From assembly GCF_000227115.2 (NCBI RefSeq), contig NC_016485.2, positions 1,340,025 through 1,404,024 on the forward strand: 64,000 nucleotides of DNA, in the 5' to 3' direction. The translations under genes and the position numbers were made by a program. This document shows positions 1-11,126 of the stretch, piece after piece; within the stretch, counting starts at the first letter, position 1, and every line of letters begins with the position of its first letter. The notes under the pieces were generated by a model that saw only the letters and a list, made by a program, of their open reading frames with translations, was not told the origin of the DNA and ran no database searches. The DNA comes from Naumovozyma dairenensis CBS 421 (lineage: Eukaryota > Ascomycota > Saccharomycetes > Saccharomycetales > Saccharomycetaceae).

Positions 1-150
1 ATTTATTATTTCTTTATTTAATTGTTTGTTTATATTAAGATCAAAAACACATCGCCAACAACACTTTTATTGAGCAAGAAGGTGTCTATCCATGCATCTG
101 ATCACAAATTCGCGTTCCAAATTTGACTATACATATTATATCAAAACTGA
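1..150. other. Upstream region of BCK1
   Basis: AT-rich DNA before the BCK1 start codon. It is cut by the window edge, so the promoter is incomplete. No upstream gene fragment is recognisable here. Confidence 0.5.
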
Positions 151-3100
151 ATGCCATTTTTGAAGAAGATCACTGGGGGTGGCTATCATTCTCGCTCCGG
201 TTCTGCTTCTTCAATAAAATTTGGTCCATCATCTAATCAGCAAGGTACATCGACGAAAACTACCAGACCATCATCGAGAAAGAGTGTCGTAAATGATAAT
301 AGGACCTCCACAATTTTGAATGGGACATCTCTTAACCAAGAAATCTCTGTAGATACCTCAACCACAGATAGTAACGCTCTACAGCCGCTGCACGTTAATA
401 CATCGACCTCTACTATATCACAATATATTACCTCCAACAATACTAGTCCGAAAAGTCCAATTGGACCCCTGCTAAATACTGGCACTCCAAATTTTGTATC
501 TTCGACTAATACACCATCCGCTACTGTATCGATGCCCTATGTCCCCGAAAACAGTAAATCAATATATACGAATAATTCCAATTCAAGGAAGTCATCAGGA
601 GGAAATAGCGTCAATAGCTTATCCTTCGACAAGTTAATACTTTCATGGGATCCTACAGATCCAGATGAATGGACTTTACAACGTGTACTATCATGGTTTA
701 GGTTCCACGAGTTTCCTGAATCATGGATCACCTTCTTTAGGAAACATCAAATATATGGTTATAAGTTCATCAAATTATTGGCTCATGACAATTTTGCTGT
801 TTATGAAAGGTATTTGCCTCAGGGGAAAAATGCATCGTATACAAGATTTCAACATCTACTGAAGAAGACGATGACAAAAAATGTTAACAATACTAATCAT
901 ATCAGACAAAAAAGTTTAGAAAAGACAAAACCCTTAAGAAGTTCAAGTGAATCGATAAATTTGAAACATAATAATAGCAAATCACAAGATGATATTCCTT
1001 CTGCGTCATCATCATCTTCCTCCTCCAGGTCGGCATCTGAATCTGCATTGACACCAACAAAATCAGATCCATCATTCCAAAATGATCTTAATACTAATAA
1101 CAATACAAACAAATCGTTACCCTTAAGGAGTCATCAGAAGACTAAAAGTACAAGCTCTTTATATAGAAGAAGTTTTATTTCTCTTCGTGGTTCAGTTTCT
1201 GGGAATTCACCAAATTATGCGAAGAGTCCTTCTTCAAACATAAAATTATATATTCCGTCACGCCCACAGTCAATAAATGAAGAACAAGTAGTCACATCGA
1301 TCAATAGCAATACTAACACTATCAACAAACCTTCCAATACGACCCATTATATTCAACAACAACAACAACAACAACCATTGACGCCGCCATCGGCATCACC
1401 AGGTGGCATATTTAGAAGGCATCATAAAAGCAGTTCATCTGAGTCGTCTCTCTTAAACACATTATTTGGTTCTTCTGCTTCTTTATCAGCAACGGCAGTT
1501 AATAGCAACATGACAAATAACGATAACAAAGGTTCAAATTCTGTCAATGCATCGTCGTATCAAACTGTTTCAAGCAAACACCATCATAGTTTATCTAGCG
1601 ATAATTTAGCAAAACCTAAACCATTTTACTTCGACGAATCTGTACCTCCACTTCCAGTAAAACATGGATCTACCTCATCAGAAGAGAAAAGCACTATATG
1701 GGAAAAGATTAAAAGGAGAAGTCAAGTTATCACTCCTATCCCACATCCAACAACATCTTCCCCATCTCTGGTATTACCATCACCATCAAATTCAAGTGTA
1801 CTCACTTTAACTCCTACTCACCAGGATGCAGCCTCAATAACACCAATATCAACTCCCACCACTAAACAGTCACAGAAAAAAGAACCGTATAAATCAGAAA
1901 ACAAAGCAAAGAAAACTGATAATCAAATAAATACAAAGGAAACAAGGAAAACGAAAATAAAAATTGATAGTATATTTTTCCCAAAGGAAAAATTGAAAGT
2001 CGAAAATCTTTCTCAAAAAAGCAAATATATCTTAGCTACGAAGGATAATAACTCATATGTTCCGATCGATATAAGCTCTGCGAAAACTGTTGAAAATTTA
2101 AAAGACTTATTTGCATTGAAATTGGGCATTATATCCAAGAATTTTACCATTCACATGACTGACTTTCATTGTGATGCAGGTGCTGCCATTCCTGATGACA
2201 TCTTGAATGTTATAATGGATGACTCCTTTGAGAAGACAACTAATAAATTCTACATTCAAGAAACAATAAAACCTTTGAAGAGACGAAGTAGAGCTGCAAC
2301 TGTATCAAGCGAACAATACCCTCAATTACGCTCAGTTAAGAGCAAAAGTTCATTGGGTTCTGTAACGAGTAGTATTGTGACTAATGTCGATAACAACTCA
2401 GTGCATACTTCCTCATCTGATATAACATCTTTTGATGATCATGCATCTGGGAACGGTAGAAGGTATCCTCAAACCCCGAGCTATTATTATGATGCAAGTT
2501 CGAATAATACTAACAACAATAATAATACAAACGAGGAAATAAATTATTGGAATTATAAAGATAATATCGTCCCCGAAGAACCCCACGGTTCCAAAATTAT
2601 GCCGAAACAGGTACAGCCATTGAAGTTCAATCTTGCCTTACCTGATAATGGTAATCATCCTATGACTATACAAGAGAAAGAAATTAATTCATTCCATATT
2701 CTCAGAAGAGACGAGAGTAAAGAAATAGATTTTAATAAAAGACGTGAGTCACCATATACAAAGCCCGAATTAGCGCCTAAAAGAGAAGCGCCTAAAGCGC
2801 CAACCAATGTTTCTCCTCAAAGAGTTCTTTCAATATCTAGTCAAACTTCAGGGAAACCAAATTTCAATTTAAGAAGATCTAAGAAAATATATAGGAATGG
2901 AAGGACGAAACCACCACCACCTCCTGTCAGCAGTGCTCAATTAGAAGGAATAAGCCTACCGACCGATGCAATAGTAGCTTCATACACACCTGGCTCTACG
3001 AATGTATTAGTGCCTCAACCATACAAAGGAGTTGTGACTTCTGATTCAGTTCGAAAATTTAGATCTGATGCTGACGATGTTATAATTCATCCACTTCCTC

Positions 3101-4818
3101 CAATAATGAATAAAAAAGGAATAAACAGATCAGGTTCTACACTCTCAACAAACAATGTTCATATGCCATCACCACTATTAAAAAGAGGAAGTACGCGAAG
3201 AGTCATTTCTTCTACATCAGCAGCGGACGTCTTTGAAGAAAATAATATTACATTTGCTGATGCCCCAATGTTGTCAGATGATGACGATGGTGATGGAAGC
3301 TCCTCTTCAGAAAGTGATATTATTCAGTGGACTAGAAAGACTTTAGATGATGATGATGATGACACTCTGGTTTCAAAATCAAGCCCTAGGGAGGGCAACG
3401 ACGAGCTTAATGAACGAGATGATGATGTGATCATAGTGACAGGGAATGAACAAGAAAACGAAGACAAAAAACCAACGAGGAAAATGACTTTGAGACCAAC
3501 TGCAGAAGTAGTTTATCAAAATTTGGAAAAGTTTTTCCCCTCTGCTAACTTGGATAAACCGATCATCGAGGGAATTCCCTCCCCCACTTCTCCAAAATCG
3601 AAAGATCCATCCATTTTCAATAACGATCTTGCTACGAATATAAGAGAGACCAGTCCGTCTAAAGAAGTTGGAAAAAATCCCTTTTCAGATGGGATTATTT
3701 CATCTACAAATAGTAAGCTGAAATTACCTAGAAGAACTAAGACGATTAGAACGATTGCTCATGAAGCTAGTGAGAAAAGGAAGAAATCTATCAAATTAAA
3801 AAGACAAAATACGAAGATGTGGGGCACGAGAATGGTTGAGGTTACTGAGAAGCAAATGGTTTCAATAAATAAATCGAAGAATTCTAAAGGTGAATATAAA
3901 GAATTTGCTTGGATGAAAGGTGAAATGATTGGGAAGGGTTCCTTTGGTGCAGTCTACTTATGTTTAAATGTAACCACTGGAGAAATGATGGCTGTCAAAC
4001 AAGTTGAAGTTCCTAAATATAGTTCTCAAGATGAAGCTATTATGAGTACCGTAGATGCAATCAAATCAGAAGTTTCTACATTAAAAGATTTGGATCATTT
4101 AAATATTGTTCAATATTTAGGATTCGAAAATAAAGACAATATATATAGTCTGTTCCTAGAATATGTTGCTGGCGGGTCTGTTGGATCTTTAATTAGGATA
4201 TATGGTAGATTTGATGAACCATTGATTAGACATTTGAATATACAAGTTTTACGAGGGTTAGCTTACCTCCATGCTCGTGGTATTCTTCATAGGGATATGA
4301 AGGCAGATAATCTATTGCTTGATCAAGATGGTGTTTGTAAGATCAGCGATTTTGGTATCTCTAGGAAATCTAAAGATATCTATTCAAATTCTGATATGAC
4401 AATGAGAGGTACAGTATTCTGGATGGCACCGGAAATGGTGGATACAAAACAAGGTTATAGCGCTAAAGTGGATATTTGGTCATTAGGTTGTATTGTTTTA
4501 GAAATGTTTGCAGGGAAGAGACCGTGGTCCAATTTCGAAGTTGTTGCTGCAATGTTTAAAATTGGGAAATCCAAGTCAGCACCACCAATCCCAGAAGATA
4601 CTTTACCCTTAATTTCCGCGGAAGGAAGAGAATTTTTAGATGCTTGTTTTGAAATAGATCCTGACAAGAGACCGACTGCGGATGAGTTATTGTATCACAC
4701 CTTTAATAGAACGGACTCTAGCTTTGACTTTAAAAAGACAGCTTTAGCAGAGTTTATTAAATCAAACGATAAAATCAACTCAACGAAATTGAGAGTTGCA
4801 TCACAAGAGAGCAGTTAA
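151..4818 (+). CDS. BCK1: MAP kinase kinase kinase Bck1
   Basis: Serine/threonine kinase of the cell-wall integrity pathway. In S. cerevisiae Bck1 is activated by Pkc1 and phosphorylates Mkk1/Mkk2. The 1555-residue product is slightly longer than the S. cerevisiae protein (1478). A conserved N-terminal block of SAM-like character lies near residues 165-240. A second conserved, possibly RAS-association-like block lies near 610-700. Between them is low-complexity Ser/Thr/Asn sequence with poly-Gln and proline-rich PPPPPP stretches. The kinase domain occupies about 1254-1525: glycine loop GKGSFGAVY, catalytic HRDMKADN (H1380-D1382) and DFG at D1400, all intact. The ATG at 151 begins the conserved reading frame. 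It is followed convergently by KHA1 after about 105 bases. The kinase domain plus synteny (first of the YJL095W-YJL071W run) make the assignment firm. Confidence 0.97.
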   Translation: MPFLKKITGGGYHSRSGSASSIKFGPSSNQQGTSTKTTRPSSRKSVVNDNRTSTILNGTSLNQEISVDTSTTDSNALQPLHVNTSTSTISQYITSNNTSPKSPIGPLLNTGTPNFVSSTNTPSATVSMPYVPENSKSIYTNNSNSRKSSGGNSVNSLSFDKLILSWDPTDPDEWTLQRVLSWFRFHEFPESWITFFRKHQIYGYKFIKLLAHDNFAVYERYLPQGKNASYTRFQHLLKKTMTKNVNNTNHIRQKSLEKTKPLRSSSESINLKHNNSKSQDDIPSASSSSSSSRSASESALTPTKSDPSFQNDLNTNNNTNKSLPLRSHQKTKSTSSLYRRSFISLRGSVSGNSPNYAKSPSSNIKLYIPSRPQSINEEQVVTSINSNTNTINKPSNTTHYIQQQQQQQPLTPPSASPGGIFRRHHKSSSSESSLLNTLFGSSASLSATAVNSNMTNNDNKGSNSVNASSYQTVSSKHHHSLSSDNLAKPKPFYFDESVPPLPVKHGSTSSEEKSTIWEKIKRRSQVITPIPHPTTSSPSLVLPSPSNSSVLTLTPTHQDAASITPISTPTTKQSQKKEPYKSENKAKKTDNQINTKETRKTKIKIDSIFFPKEKLKVENLSQKSKYILATKDNNSYVPIDISSAKTVENLKDLFALKLGIISKNFTIHMTDFHCDAGAAIPDDILNVIMDDSFEKTTNKFYIQETIKPLKRRSRAATVSSEQYPQLRSVKSKSSLGSVTSSIVTNVDNNSVHTSSSDITSFDDHASGNGRRYPQTPSYYYDASSNNTNNNNNTNEEINYWNYKDNIVPEEPHGSKIMPKQVQPLKFNLALPDNGNHPMTIQEKEINSFHILRRDESKEIDFNKRRESPYTKPELAPKREAPKAPTNVSPQRVLSISSQTSGKPNFNLRRSKKIYRNGRTKPPPPPVSSAQLEGISLPTDAIVASYTPGSTNVLVPQPYKGVVTSDSVRKFRSDADDVIIHPLPPIMNKKGINRSGSTLSTNNVHMPSPLLKRGSTRRVISSTSAADVFEENNITFADAPMLSDDDDGDGSSSSESDIIQWTRKTLDDDDDDTLVSKSSPREGNDELNERDDDVIIVTGNEQENEDKKPTRKMTLRPTAEVVYQNLEKFFPSANLDKPIIEGIPSPTSPKSKDPSIFNNDLATNIRETSPSKEVGKNPFSDGIISSTNSKLKLPRRTKTIRTIAHEASEKRKKSIKLKRQNTKMWGTRMVEVTEKQMVSINKSKNSKGEYKEFAWMKGEMIGKGSFGAVYLCLNVTTGEMMAVKQVEVPKYSSQDEAIMSTVDAIKSEVSTLKDLDHLNIVQYLGFENKDNIYSLFLEYVAGGSVGSLIRIYGRFDEPLIRHLNIQVLRGLAYLHARGILHRDMKADNLLLDQDGVCKISDFGISRKSKDIYSNSDMTMRGTVFWMAPEMVDTKQGYSAKVDIWSLGCIVLEMFAGKRPWSNFEVVAAMFKIGKSKSAPPIPEDTLPLISAEGREFLDACFEIDPDKRPTADELLYHTFNRTDSSFDFKKTALAEFIKSNDKINSTKLRVASQESS

Positions 4819-4923
4819 GACCTTCCAACTATATATATATTGAAGTAAAATGTTGTTATAGATTTATTTCGAATAATATATATAAATAAAATAATGCCAA
4901 TAATGAATATATAAAAAATGTGG

Positions 4924-7572
4924 TTAAATTATGGATATAGTTGGTGACTTGGTGAGAATTTCATTATTGCAATGATGGACGATTAGCACATTAAACCTTT
5001 TATTTGCACTTTCTAGAATAGTTTCTTTAGTCTCGGAAGAGAAGGGAGTATCTTGGAAAAAGAAGTTTTCTGGAATAATAAATGTAGTTTCTTCCAAATC
5101 AGACAATGCAGCATCTGTCAACCCATCTGATAATACAGCTTCTATAAAAGATCGTTCCTTTGCTTCATTATGTGATTTCTGTTCTGTATCAATCGGTATC
5201 ACGACGAGATCGGATTCATGGAATAATTCATTCTCATTGAATGTATTTGTTAAAGTTTCAGCAAATCCGACATTCTTAGAATTAACAAAAATGGTAGATG
5301 CACCTGTAAAGGAATTTTGTTTTTCCGTATGGCATATCAAAAGCAACATGTATACAGCTAATAAATCTGAAGATGCCAAGTTAGGATCTGGTAATAATAA
5401 ATTAATAGCTTTCTTTTTATATCTATCTACGTTCAATCTTCCTCCAGAATTAGATATTAAAATTGCGGAATGAGCACTCAAATGGCCGGCAATAATTTTA
5501 AAAAAATTGTAAGATAATTCATTAAGGCCCAATAAATGTGAATAAAAATGTTCGAAATTATTATATTTTTCTTCCACTTGTAATAATGAATCCTGATATG
5601 ATGCACCTTTCAATGGCAGTAATATTAAATCTGAATTCCTTTTACTCATCGAAAGAATATTAACTGCTTTCTCACGCATAGTAGAAAAAACAACTTCACT
5701 TGAAAATTGTATATTGCTTAATCTTGAGAAAATATCGAAAATCTGCAAGACAGAATCAGTATTTGCTGTAAAATGGGTGGGTTCATTATAAATTGCTGAT
5801 GATTGAAGTAAATCGGTAGTTCTTTCGGTCAATAATCTAAGATGTACAGTTTTCAGAGGAGTTTGCGTTTCGATCGCACAAGGCTCTTCTTCTTCACCAA
5901 TTACTGGTAAAGAAGTCTCAGTTTCATCTATATTTTTTGACCATAACTTCACCATCTTTTTCATCCTATGATTTGATTTTATTGTGGAAGAATTTGATAT
6001 GACACTGGCTGGACGGAGTTTCCCAGGTGTTGGTGTCTTATTTCTTGTCTTAGAGGGTAACTTTCCTGACAAAAGATAGTTCAATATTTCTAATGATGTC
6101 GGTATAGATTCCAATGTATTGATGACATTAATAATTTCACTGAAATGGAAGTGTTTAATATCATCAAGTGAATTTAAACTAATTGTTTCCTCTTCTACTG
6201 TGGTCATTTCCAAGCTATCAGGTTCTTTATTATCTTTATTATCTTCTTTATCTTGTAAATATTGATTAATTTCTTGACGATAAGAATCTGGATAAACGAG
6301 CAATGTCAATGGTGTTGTAACAAACGTTGATACTAAAGCCATCAATATGAATATGGCAAATATTTTTTTACTAATAATCCCTGCATTCAAACCCACAGTC
6401 AACACGACAATTTCTACGATACCCTTACAAGACATTAATACACCGACTGCTGTAGCTTCTCTCCAGAATAATCCATGAATTTTACCCATTATTGCCCCTG
6501 AGACCACTTTTGTAGAGATGGCAATTCCAATGGTTGCGAATACATATCCCCAATCCCTTCTTTCATTTAATAGAGTCAAATCAACGTTCAAACCAGCGAC
6601 TGCGAAATAAATTGGTATAAAGACAATATTTGGTATATCTTCCATTCTTTCAGTAAGTTTAACGACATAATTATTTTCTCTTGGAACCACTAACCCAGCT
6701 ATGAAAGCCCCAAAAATGGCATGTACTCCAATAATATCTGTAAAATAAGCAGATATGAACATGATAAATAATACTGACATGGTTGCAAAAGTGGAAGGTT
6801 TTGTTCTATCTAACTCATGAGTCTTTATGAGTGCCCATTTCAAACCGTATTTTAATGGATAGAAATACACAAGGAACCATCCAAATGTACAAAGTAAAAT
6901 GTATACTGTGTTTATTGGATCTGAATCTGAATTAGAAAGAATGACACTTAGCGCCAAGAGAACCCAACCAAGGATATCATTTATTATACCTGCACCGAGA
7001 ACGATGGTACCTGCTCTGTCTTTAATTAGACGTAATTCATTTAAGATACGGCATAAGACTGGGAAAGCTGTTACCGCTAGGGAGACAGCTATGAAAACCA
7101 TAAATACAGTGAATTTGATTATTCTTGGAGAGTCTGCTTGATTAGCATAAACGTGGAATAAGGGGATTGCTAGGATACAGCCAAACCCGAATGGGACTGC
7201 CAATGTTATGATACCGATGGATAAAGCTGTTTTCAAATGTTTCTTTATAAATTCTGTATCAACTTCTAGCCCAAGGAAGAACATAAAAAGGATTATTCCT
7301 AGGTTGGCTACTAAATTCAAACCGGCAATAGATGATTGTGGGAAAACTGTCTGGGTGTAATTTGGTATTTGACCAAAGACAGTAGGCCCCAATATGACAC
7401 CTGCGATAACTTCTGATATGACTTTTGGTTGTCTAATTTTGGAAAATGGTATATTTACCAGATTACATGTTGCTAAGATCAAACATGTTTGGAATAAGAA
7501 AAGGGTTAAAGGTGAACTTTCATTGTAAGTGAACGGATTAACTCCGGATAAAACACCACCTATAGCAGCCAT
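4924..7572 (-). CDS. KHA1: Putative K+/H+ antiporter Kha1
   Basis: Cation/proton antiporter of the CPA2 family. In S. cerevisiae it is a Golgi-localised protein contributing to K+ and pH homeostasis. The 882-residue product matches the usual length (873). The N-terminal half (about residues 25-430) is a dense run of about a dozen hydrophobic segments with the family signature GVILGPTVFGQIP near residue 57 and the FLGLEVD segment near residue 100. The C-terminal half is a hydrophilic cytosolic region without a clear motif. The start is the ATG whose complement lies at 7570-7572. It lies next to TOK1, another potassium transporter, on the same strand, as in S. cerevisiae. Confidence 0.95.
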   Translation of the reverse strand: MAAIGGVLSGVNPFTYNESSPLTLFLFQTCLILATCNLVNIPFSKIRQPKVISEVIAGVILGPTVFGQIPNYTQTVFPQSSIAGLNLVANLGIILFMFFLGLEVDTEFIKKHLKTALSIGIITLAVPFGFGCILAIPLFHVYANQADSPRIIKFTVFMVFIAVSLAVTAFPVLCRILNELRLIKDRAGTIVLGAGIINDILGWVLLALSVILSNSDSDPINTVYILLCTFGWFLVYFYPLKYGLKWALIKTHELDRTKPSTFATMSVLFIMFISAYFTDIIGVHAIFGAFIAGLVVPRENNYVVKLTERMEDIPNIVFIPIYFAVAGLNVDLTLLNERRDWGYVFATIGIAISTKVVSGAIMGKIHGLFWREATAVGVLMSCKGIVEIVVLTVGLNAGIISKKIFAIFILMALVSTFVTTPLTLLVYPDSYRQEINQYLQDKEDNKDNKEPDSLEMTTVEEETISLNSLDDIKHFHFSEIINVINTLESIPTSLEILNYLLSGKLPSKTRNKTPTPGKLRPASVISNSSTIKSNHRMKKMVKLWSKNIDETETSLPVIGEEEEPCAIETQTPLKTVHLRLLTERTTDLLQSSAIYNEPTHFTANTDSVLQIFDIFSRLSNIQFSSEVVFSTMREKAVNILSMSKRNSDLILLPLKGASYQDSLLQVEEKYNNFEHFYSHLLGLNELSYNFFKIIAGHLSAHSAILISNSGGRLNVDRYKKKAINLLLPDPNLASSDLLAVYMLLLICHTEKQNSFTGASTIFVNSKNVGFAETLTNTFNENELFHESDLVVIPIDTEQKSHNEAKERSFIEAVLSDGLTDAALSDLEETTFIIPENFFFQDTPFSSETKETILESANKRFNVLIVHHCNNEILTKSPTISII

Positions 7573-8017
7573 AGGTTATATCAAAGAAAGTGATAGATGT
7601 TTAAATAGCTTTGATGTGATGAACGGTTGTTCCGACCAACGCACTGCTTTGTTAAAAAAAAACCAATAGCTCTTGTTCTCTTCAAAAGATTGCAGGTGCG
7701 TGTTTACTTTATTTAAGTTAATTTAAGCCACTTTTCCTATATTCCTGATTAAATAATTAATATTACATATTACTTTGAAATTATTTACGTAGCATTGCAG
7801 TTTCCACCTTCATTTTTTTGCGCTTAGTACTTGAAGAAGTGCGACATTCCGCGGGTAACAGAAACGATTTATTTGGGATTTATCGATGGTGACGACGATG
7901 ACATAAGAAAGAAGATAAAGAAGAAGGCCAAGAAAGTTCGAATGCCCAATAGAAAATGTTTGTGTGGTATAAAATAGATACATTCCTTTTTATTTAAGTA
8001 ATTTTAGTAGGTAGCTT
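7573..8017. other. KHA1 promoter / TOK1 3' region
   Basis: 445 bases without a gene. It should hold the promoter of KHA1 and the 3' end of TOK1. A CCGCGG palindrome (7849-7854) overlaps a Reb1-type motif. A purine-rich stretch lies near 7905-7935. No RNA gene was seen. Confidence 0.6.
7852..7858 (+). promoter_or_regulatory. Candidate Reb1 site CGGGTAA
   Basis: Perfect core match to the general regulatory factor Reb1 motif (TTACCCG / CGGGTAA). It lies about 280 bases upstream of the KHA1 start codon, inside a short GC-rich patch in otherwise AT-rich DNA. A seven-base match can arise by chance, so this is a candidate only. Confidence 0.4.
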
Positions 8018-10261
8018 CTACCCGATTGTGGATCTTCTGGATCTATAAGGTAACGTTGGAATCGACGACTGCGATCGTGATTTAGGCCTTTCTAATTTGG
8101 AAAGTGGTTTATACAAAGTTTCCTCTTCAATTAATTCTTGTAATACATATTCAATTTTCTTGAATAAACTAACAAATGCAAAATGTGGTTGATTAATGGG
8201 ATATTTCAATGGGGTATCACTTGATAACCAATAATTAATATCTTCTATACTTCCTGGTGGATTATTTAATGCTCGAAGTTGAGTCCATTCTTCATATGTG
8301 AAAAAATGTTTTTCATCTGACACTGCCATCTTATGTAATCTATCAACTGCTCTCAATAAGGATTCCAATTTTTTCAATTTATGATATTGAGGATGTGCTC
8401 GTTGAGATACTGTTGATGTATCCGAAACTAAGGAAATAAATGGATGTAAATAATTTTGTATGCTTTCATCGTCATCGTCATCGGAAAATCCATTGTCTGA
8501 ACGAGAGGAAATTGTATTCAGACTTGTTTCTGTAGAGGTATCAGGAGTTACCCTTGCCAATCCTTCTTCCACTTCTTGGTTTTGCTCTTGATCAAGTTCA
8601 TTTGAAATCCCATTTTCTTCTAAATCGGTTGCAGCATCACTTTCGTTAACAATGTCACCAGTATTCATTAATATGGATCCTAATGCATCTTTACCACTGA
8701 GAAGTAGATACTGTACTCCACGACCAAATCTTTTGGCAAATATTGAATCAATAGTTGTAGAAAGATCATAAACAATATCACCTACGGTAGATAAAATTGC
8801 GGTCATCAATGGTACTGCTCCAATAGCCCAAATGACGAAGAATGCTCTTCCTGGTGGAGTCTTTGGAGCAAAATCACTACCATATCCAATGGTCAATAAA
8901 CAAAGGAAACAAAAATACATACAATTGAAATATGACCAATCTTCTGCAAACATGAACACTACAGCACCACATAACCAAAAGAACAAGAAAATGATAATTG
9001 TGGAAGTCAATGAGAAAAAATGTTGTTTAAATTTTGATATTTTTCTAATTTTCATCATCTTTTGGAAACTTTCCTCATTGGATAATTTTAATTCTCCAGA
9101 TTTAATCTTTTCCCAAATATGGTTTCTACTTCTTTCAATTCTATGGAAATAAAAAATGGGGCCTGCCGATTTTTGAATGATAGATCTCGTCATAAATACA
9201 ATCAACCCAAGAATGATAACACCTGTCAAGGAGAAAACCAATATCATTATCTTCGATGCCACTGATTTAGGTAAAATATCACCGAAACCAACTGTTAATA
9301 GTGAAACTGTACAAAAATAAAGAGCATTCCCATATGAAATCCCCAAGAGACTAGAAAACATTCCTGACCCCCAAATTAACCAAAGGGAAAGACAAACTGT
9401 ATACCCCATAATACTTCTCTCTCTGGGCAGTAAATTGAAAGTTGCCGGATATTTCTTCAAACTGTAACCAATGAAATGGATAGTCAATGTTAAAGTACAA
9501 CCAAGATACAAACCTGTAGTGAAACAAGCGTACCAAAACCCAATTGTTCTTTTATTGGCCCCTTGAAAATCAATGTTAGTACAAATAATAATATCAATCA
9601 ATAACAATAAACCAGCTGTAGTCCAACCTATCAAATTTAAAACTTGAGCTTTCAAATAGCTAATTTTTTTAGCAAAATGACAAACTAAGATAATATTTGA
9701 TATAAATCCGAAAATCAATGACAAAATATTGACAGCGAATATACCCTTCCTATCATTCAATCGATGACCCATCACATTCCCATCTGTAGGGTCCACCTCC
9801 GCAATGGCTCTCCATTTCTCCACCACACATGCAATGGATATAGTATTCGCGATGGGTCCCAAACATGCAGTAATTACAGGGAAATAACAGGATATGAAGA
9901 ACCATACTAAGAAAGTTCTTGATGCTGGGTCTGAATTCAAGATTGCAATCCTTTTATTATGGAAAGATAATGATTCTCTTAACGCTGTATCTTGGATTTT
10001 ATTGATATGAGCTTCTAATATGTCGTTTTCCTTGTGGTGTGTGTTCTTTTTGTTCTTCTTGAGGTTTTTCCTAGCGTGTTTATTAGCTACTGGATATGAG
10101 ATAGTGTCATCTGGAGATATGTTATGCACGTAATCAGAGATAGTAGCAGTAGTAGCAGTTGCTTCAAAGGGAAGAGATGACGAATCAGGGCCACTCTCTG
10201 GGTCTTCAATCTTCCTCATATGGAGAAGGGTCCCTATGAGCCATGATATGAGAAAGCCCAT
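8018..10261 (-). CDS. TOK1: Outward-rectifier potassium channel Tok1
   Basis: Plasma-membrane K+ channel of the fungal two-pore, eight-transmembrane class. It passes outward K+ current on depolarisation. The 747-residue product is longer than S. cerevisiae Tok1 (691). Hydrophobic segments cluster between about residues 115 and 500. Two pore loops are visible: the first carries TVGFGD, the second TIGYGS. The second reads TIGYGSDFAP, an apparent extra serine compared with the usual TIGYGD form. The C-terminal cytosolic tail is acidic and Asp/Ser-rich, then basic. The N-terminal tail is Lys/His-rich. The start ATG (complement of 10259-10261) is the first in the frame. Pore motifs and synteny make the call secure. 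Confidence 0.96.
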   Translation of the reverse strand: MGFLISWLIGTLLHMRKIEDPESGPDSSSLPFEATATTATISDYVHNISPDDTISYPVANKHARKNLKKNKKNTHHKENDILEAHINKIQDTALRESLSFHNKRIAILNSDPASRTFLVWFFISCYFPVITACLGPIANTISIACVVEKWRAIAEVDPTDGNVMGHRLNDRKGIFAVNILSLIFGFISNIILVCHFAKKISYLKAQVLNLIGWTTAGLLLLIDIIICTNIDFQGANKRTIGFWYACFTTGLYLGCTLTLTIHFIGYSLKKYPATFNLLPRERSIMGYTVCLSLWLIWGSGMFSSLLGISYGNALYFCTVSLLTVGFGDILPKSVASKIMILVFSLTGVIILGLIVFMTRSIIQKSAGPIFYFHRIERSRNHIWEKIKSGELKLSNEESFQKMMKIRKISKFKQHFFSLTSTIIIFLFFWLCGAVVFMFAEDWSYFNCMYFCFLCLLTIGYGSDFAPKTPPGRAFFVIWAIGAVPLMTAILSTVGDIVYDLSTTIDSIFAKRFGRGVQYLLLSGKDALGSILMNTGDIVNESDAATDLEENGISNELDQEQNQEVEEGLARVTPDTSTETSLNTISSRSDNGFSDDDDDESIQNYLHPFISLVSDTSTVSQRAHPQYHKLKKLESLLRAVDRLHKMAVSDEKHFFTYEEWTQLRALNNPPGSIEDINYWLSSDTPLKYPINQPHFAFVSLFKKIEYVLQELIEEETLYKPLSKLERPKSRSQSSIPTLPYRSRRSTIG

Positions 10262-11126
10262 ATTATCATATCTTCTTGGGCAATGTTTTAGAGTTTTTAT
10301 ATGTATATGAATAAATGTAGTCTAGCAATGATGGACGTAGTAGTAGTTAGTAGTCCGTGTTGAGAAGGAAGCTACTGATATGCTGATATGTTAGTTGTTC
10401 TTGTTGTTACTGGTTTGCCGTTGAGATCTCCTAAATAAATAAGTAAAATATTAAACAAAGGAGCGTGCCGCCTATATTATATATATTATGTATATATCAA
10501 GAGGTTTCTAATAGCTGGTGCTACTAGTTGAAGGATACTTCAAACCACCTAGCAGTAAATATATTTTAGTGTAGGGAATAACTCAGTAGAACTTGCTTAT
10601 CTTACCAAAACACACATTAACCGATGATGTTTGAAAGGGTAAAGATAATATATAAAAGATGAAGATTGCCATTCGTTCGGAGTTTCCTCTCTTGTTATAT
10701 CGACTCGGAACACACACAAACATTATTTGCGTTTTAAATTCTTCTCTACTATCACCAAGGAGAAAAGAATTGTGTATAAGATTGATACACACCTGTACTG
10801 CTTCTATCCTTCTTTCTTCCTCTAGAGTACACTATATTATGCTACATATGTTATACTATACTTCCTATATTTTACTACATCGATCGACGACGTTTACGCG
10901 CCGAAGGGCAAATATCTAATGATATATATATATATATAACAAAAAAAATAATGATATAATGATTTGATCCACACAATGGACAGAGGAAACTTTTAATCAA
11001 ATATCAACGATTGCCCTCGACTACTAACTAACGCTCGAATTGCCTGAAATAAGAAAGGATCTGGACTCTATACCGCCGTTGGTTTTTTTTATTAACACTG
11101 TTGAGGTAGTAGACACAACACTTTCA
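10262..11126. other. Divergent TOK1-SRS2 intergenic region
   Basis: 865 bases between divergent genes, serving both promoters. Alternating TA tracts lie near 10473-10497 and 10921-10940. An ACGCG core (10896-10900), related to the MCB element of G1/S genes, lies about 227 bases before the SRS2 ATG. The frame of SRS2 stays open upstream of that ATG but contains no other ATG before 11040. No RNA gene was recognised. Confidence 0.6.

Noticed and set aside
11022..11028. TACTAAC just upstream of SRS2, a possible branch point
   Set aside because: No GTATGT donor was found at a suitable distance and no good acceptor before the ATG; SRS2 has no known intron.
11040..11126. N-terminal extension of SRS2 from a TTG codon; likewise GTG-started extensions of GWT1 (to 16394), ARP4 (to 36513) and NET1 (from 49751)
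   Set aside because: Nuclear yeast genes start almost always at ATG, and in each case the downstream ATG gives the expected N-terminus or family length.
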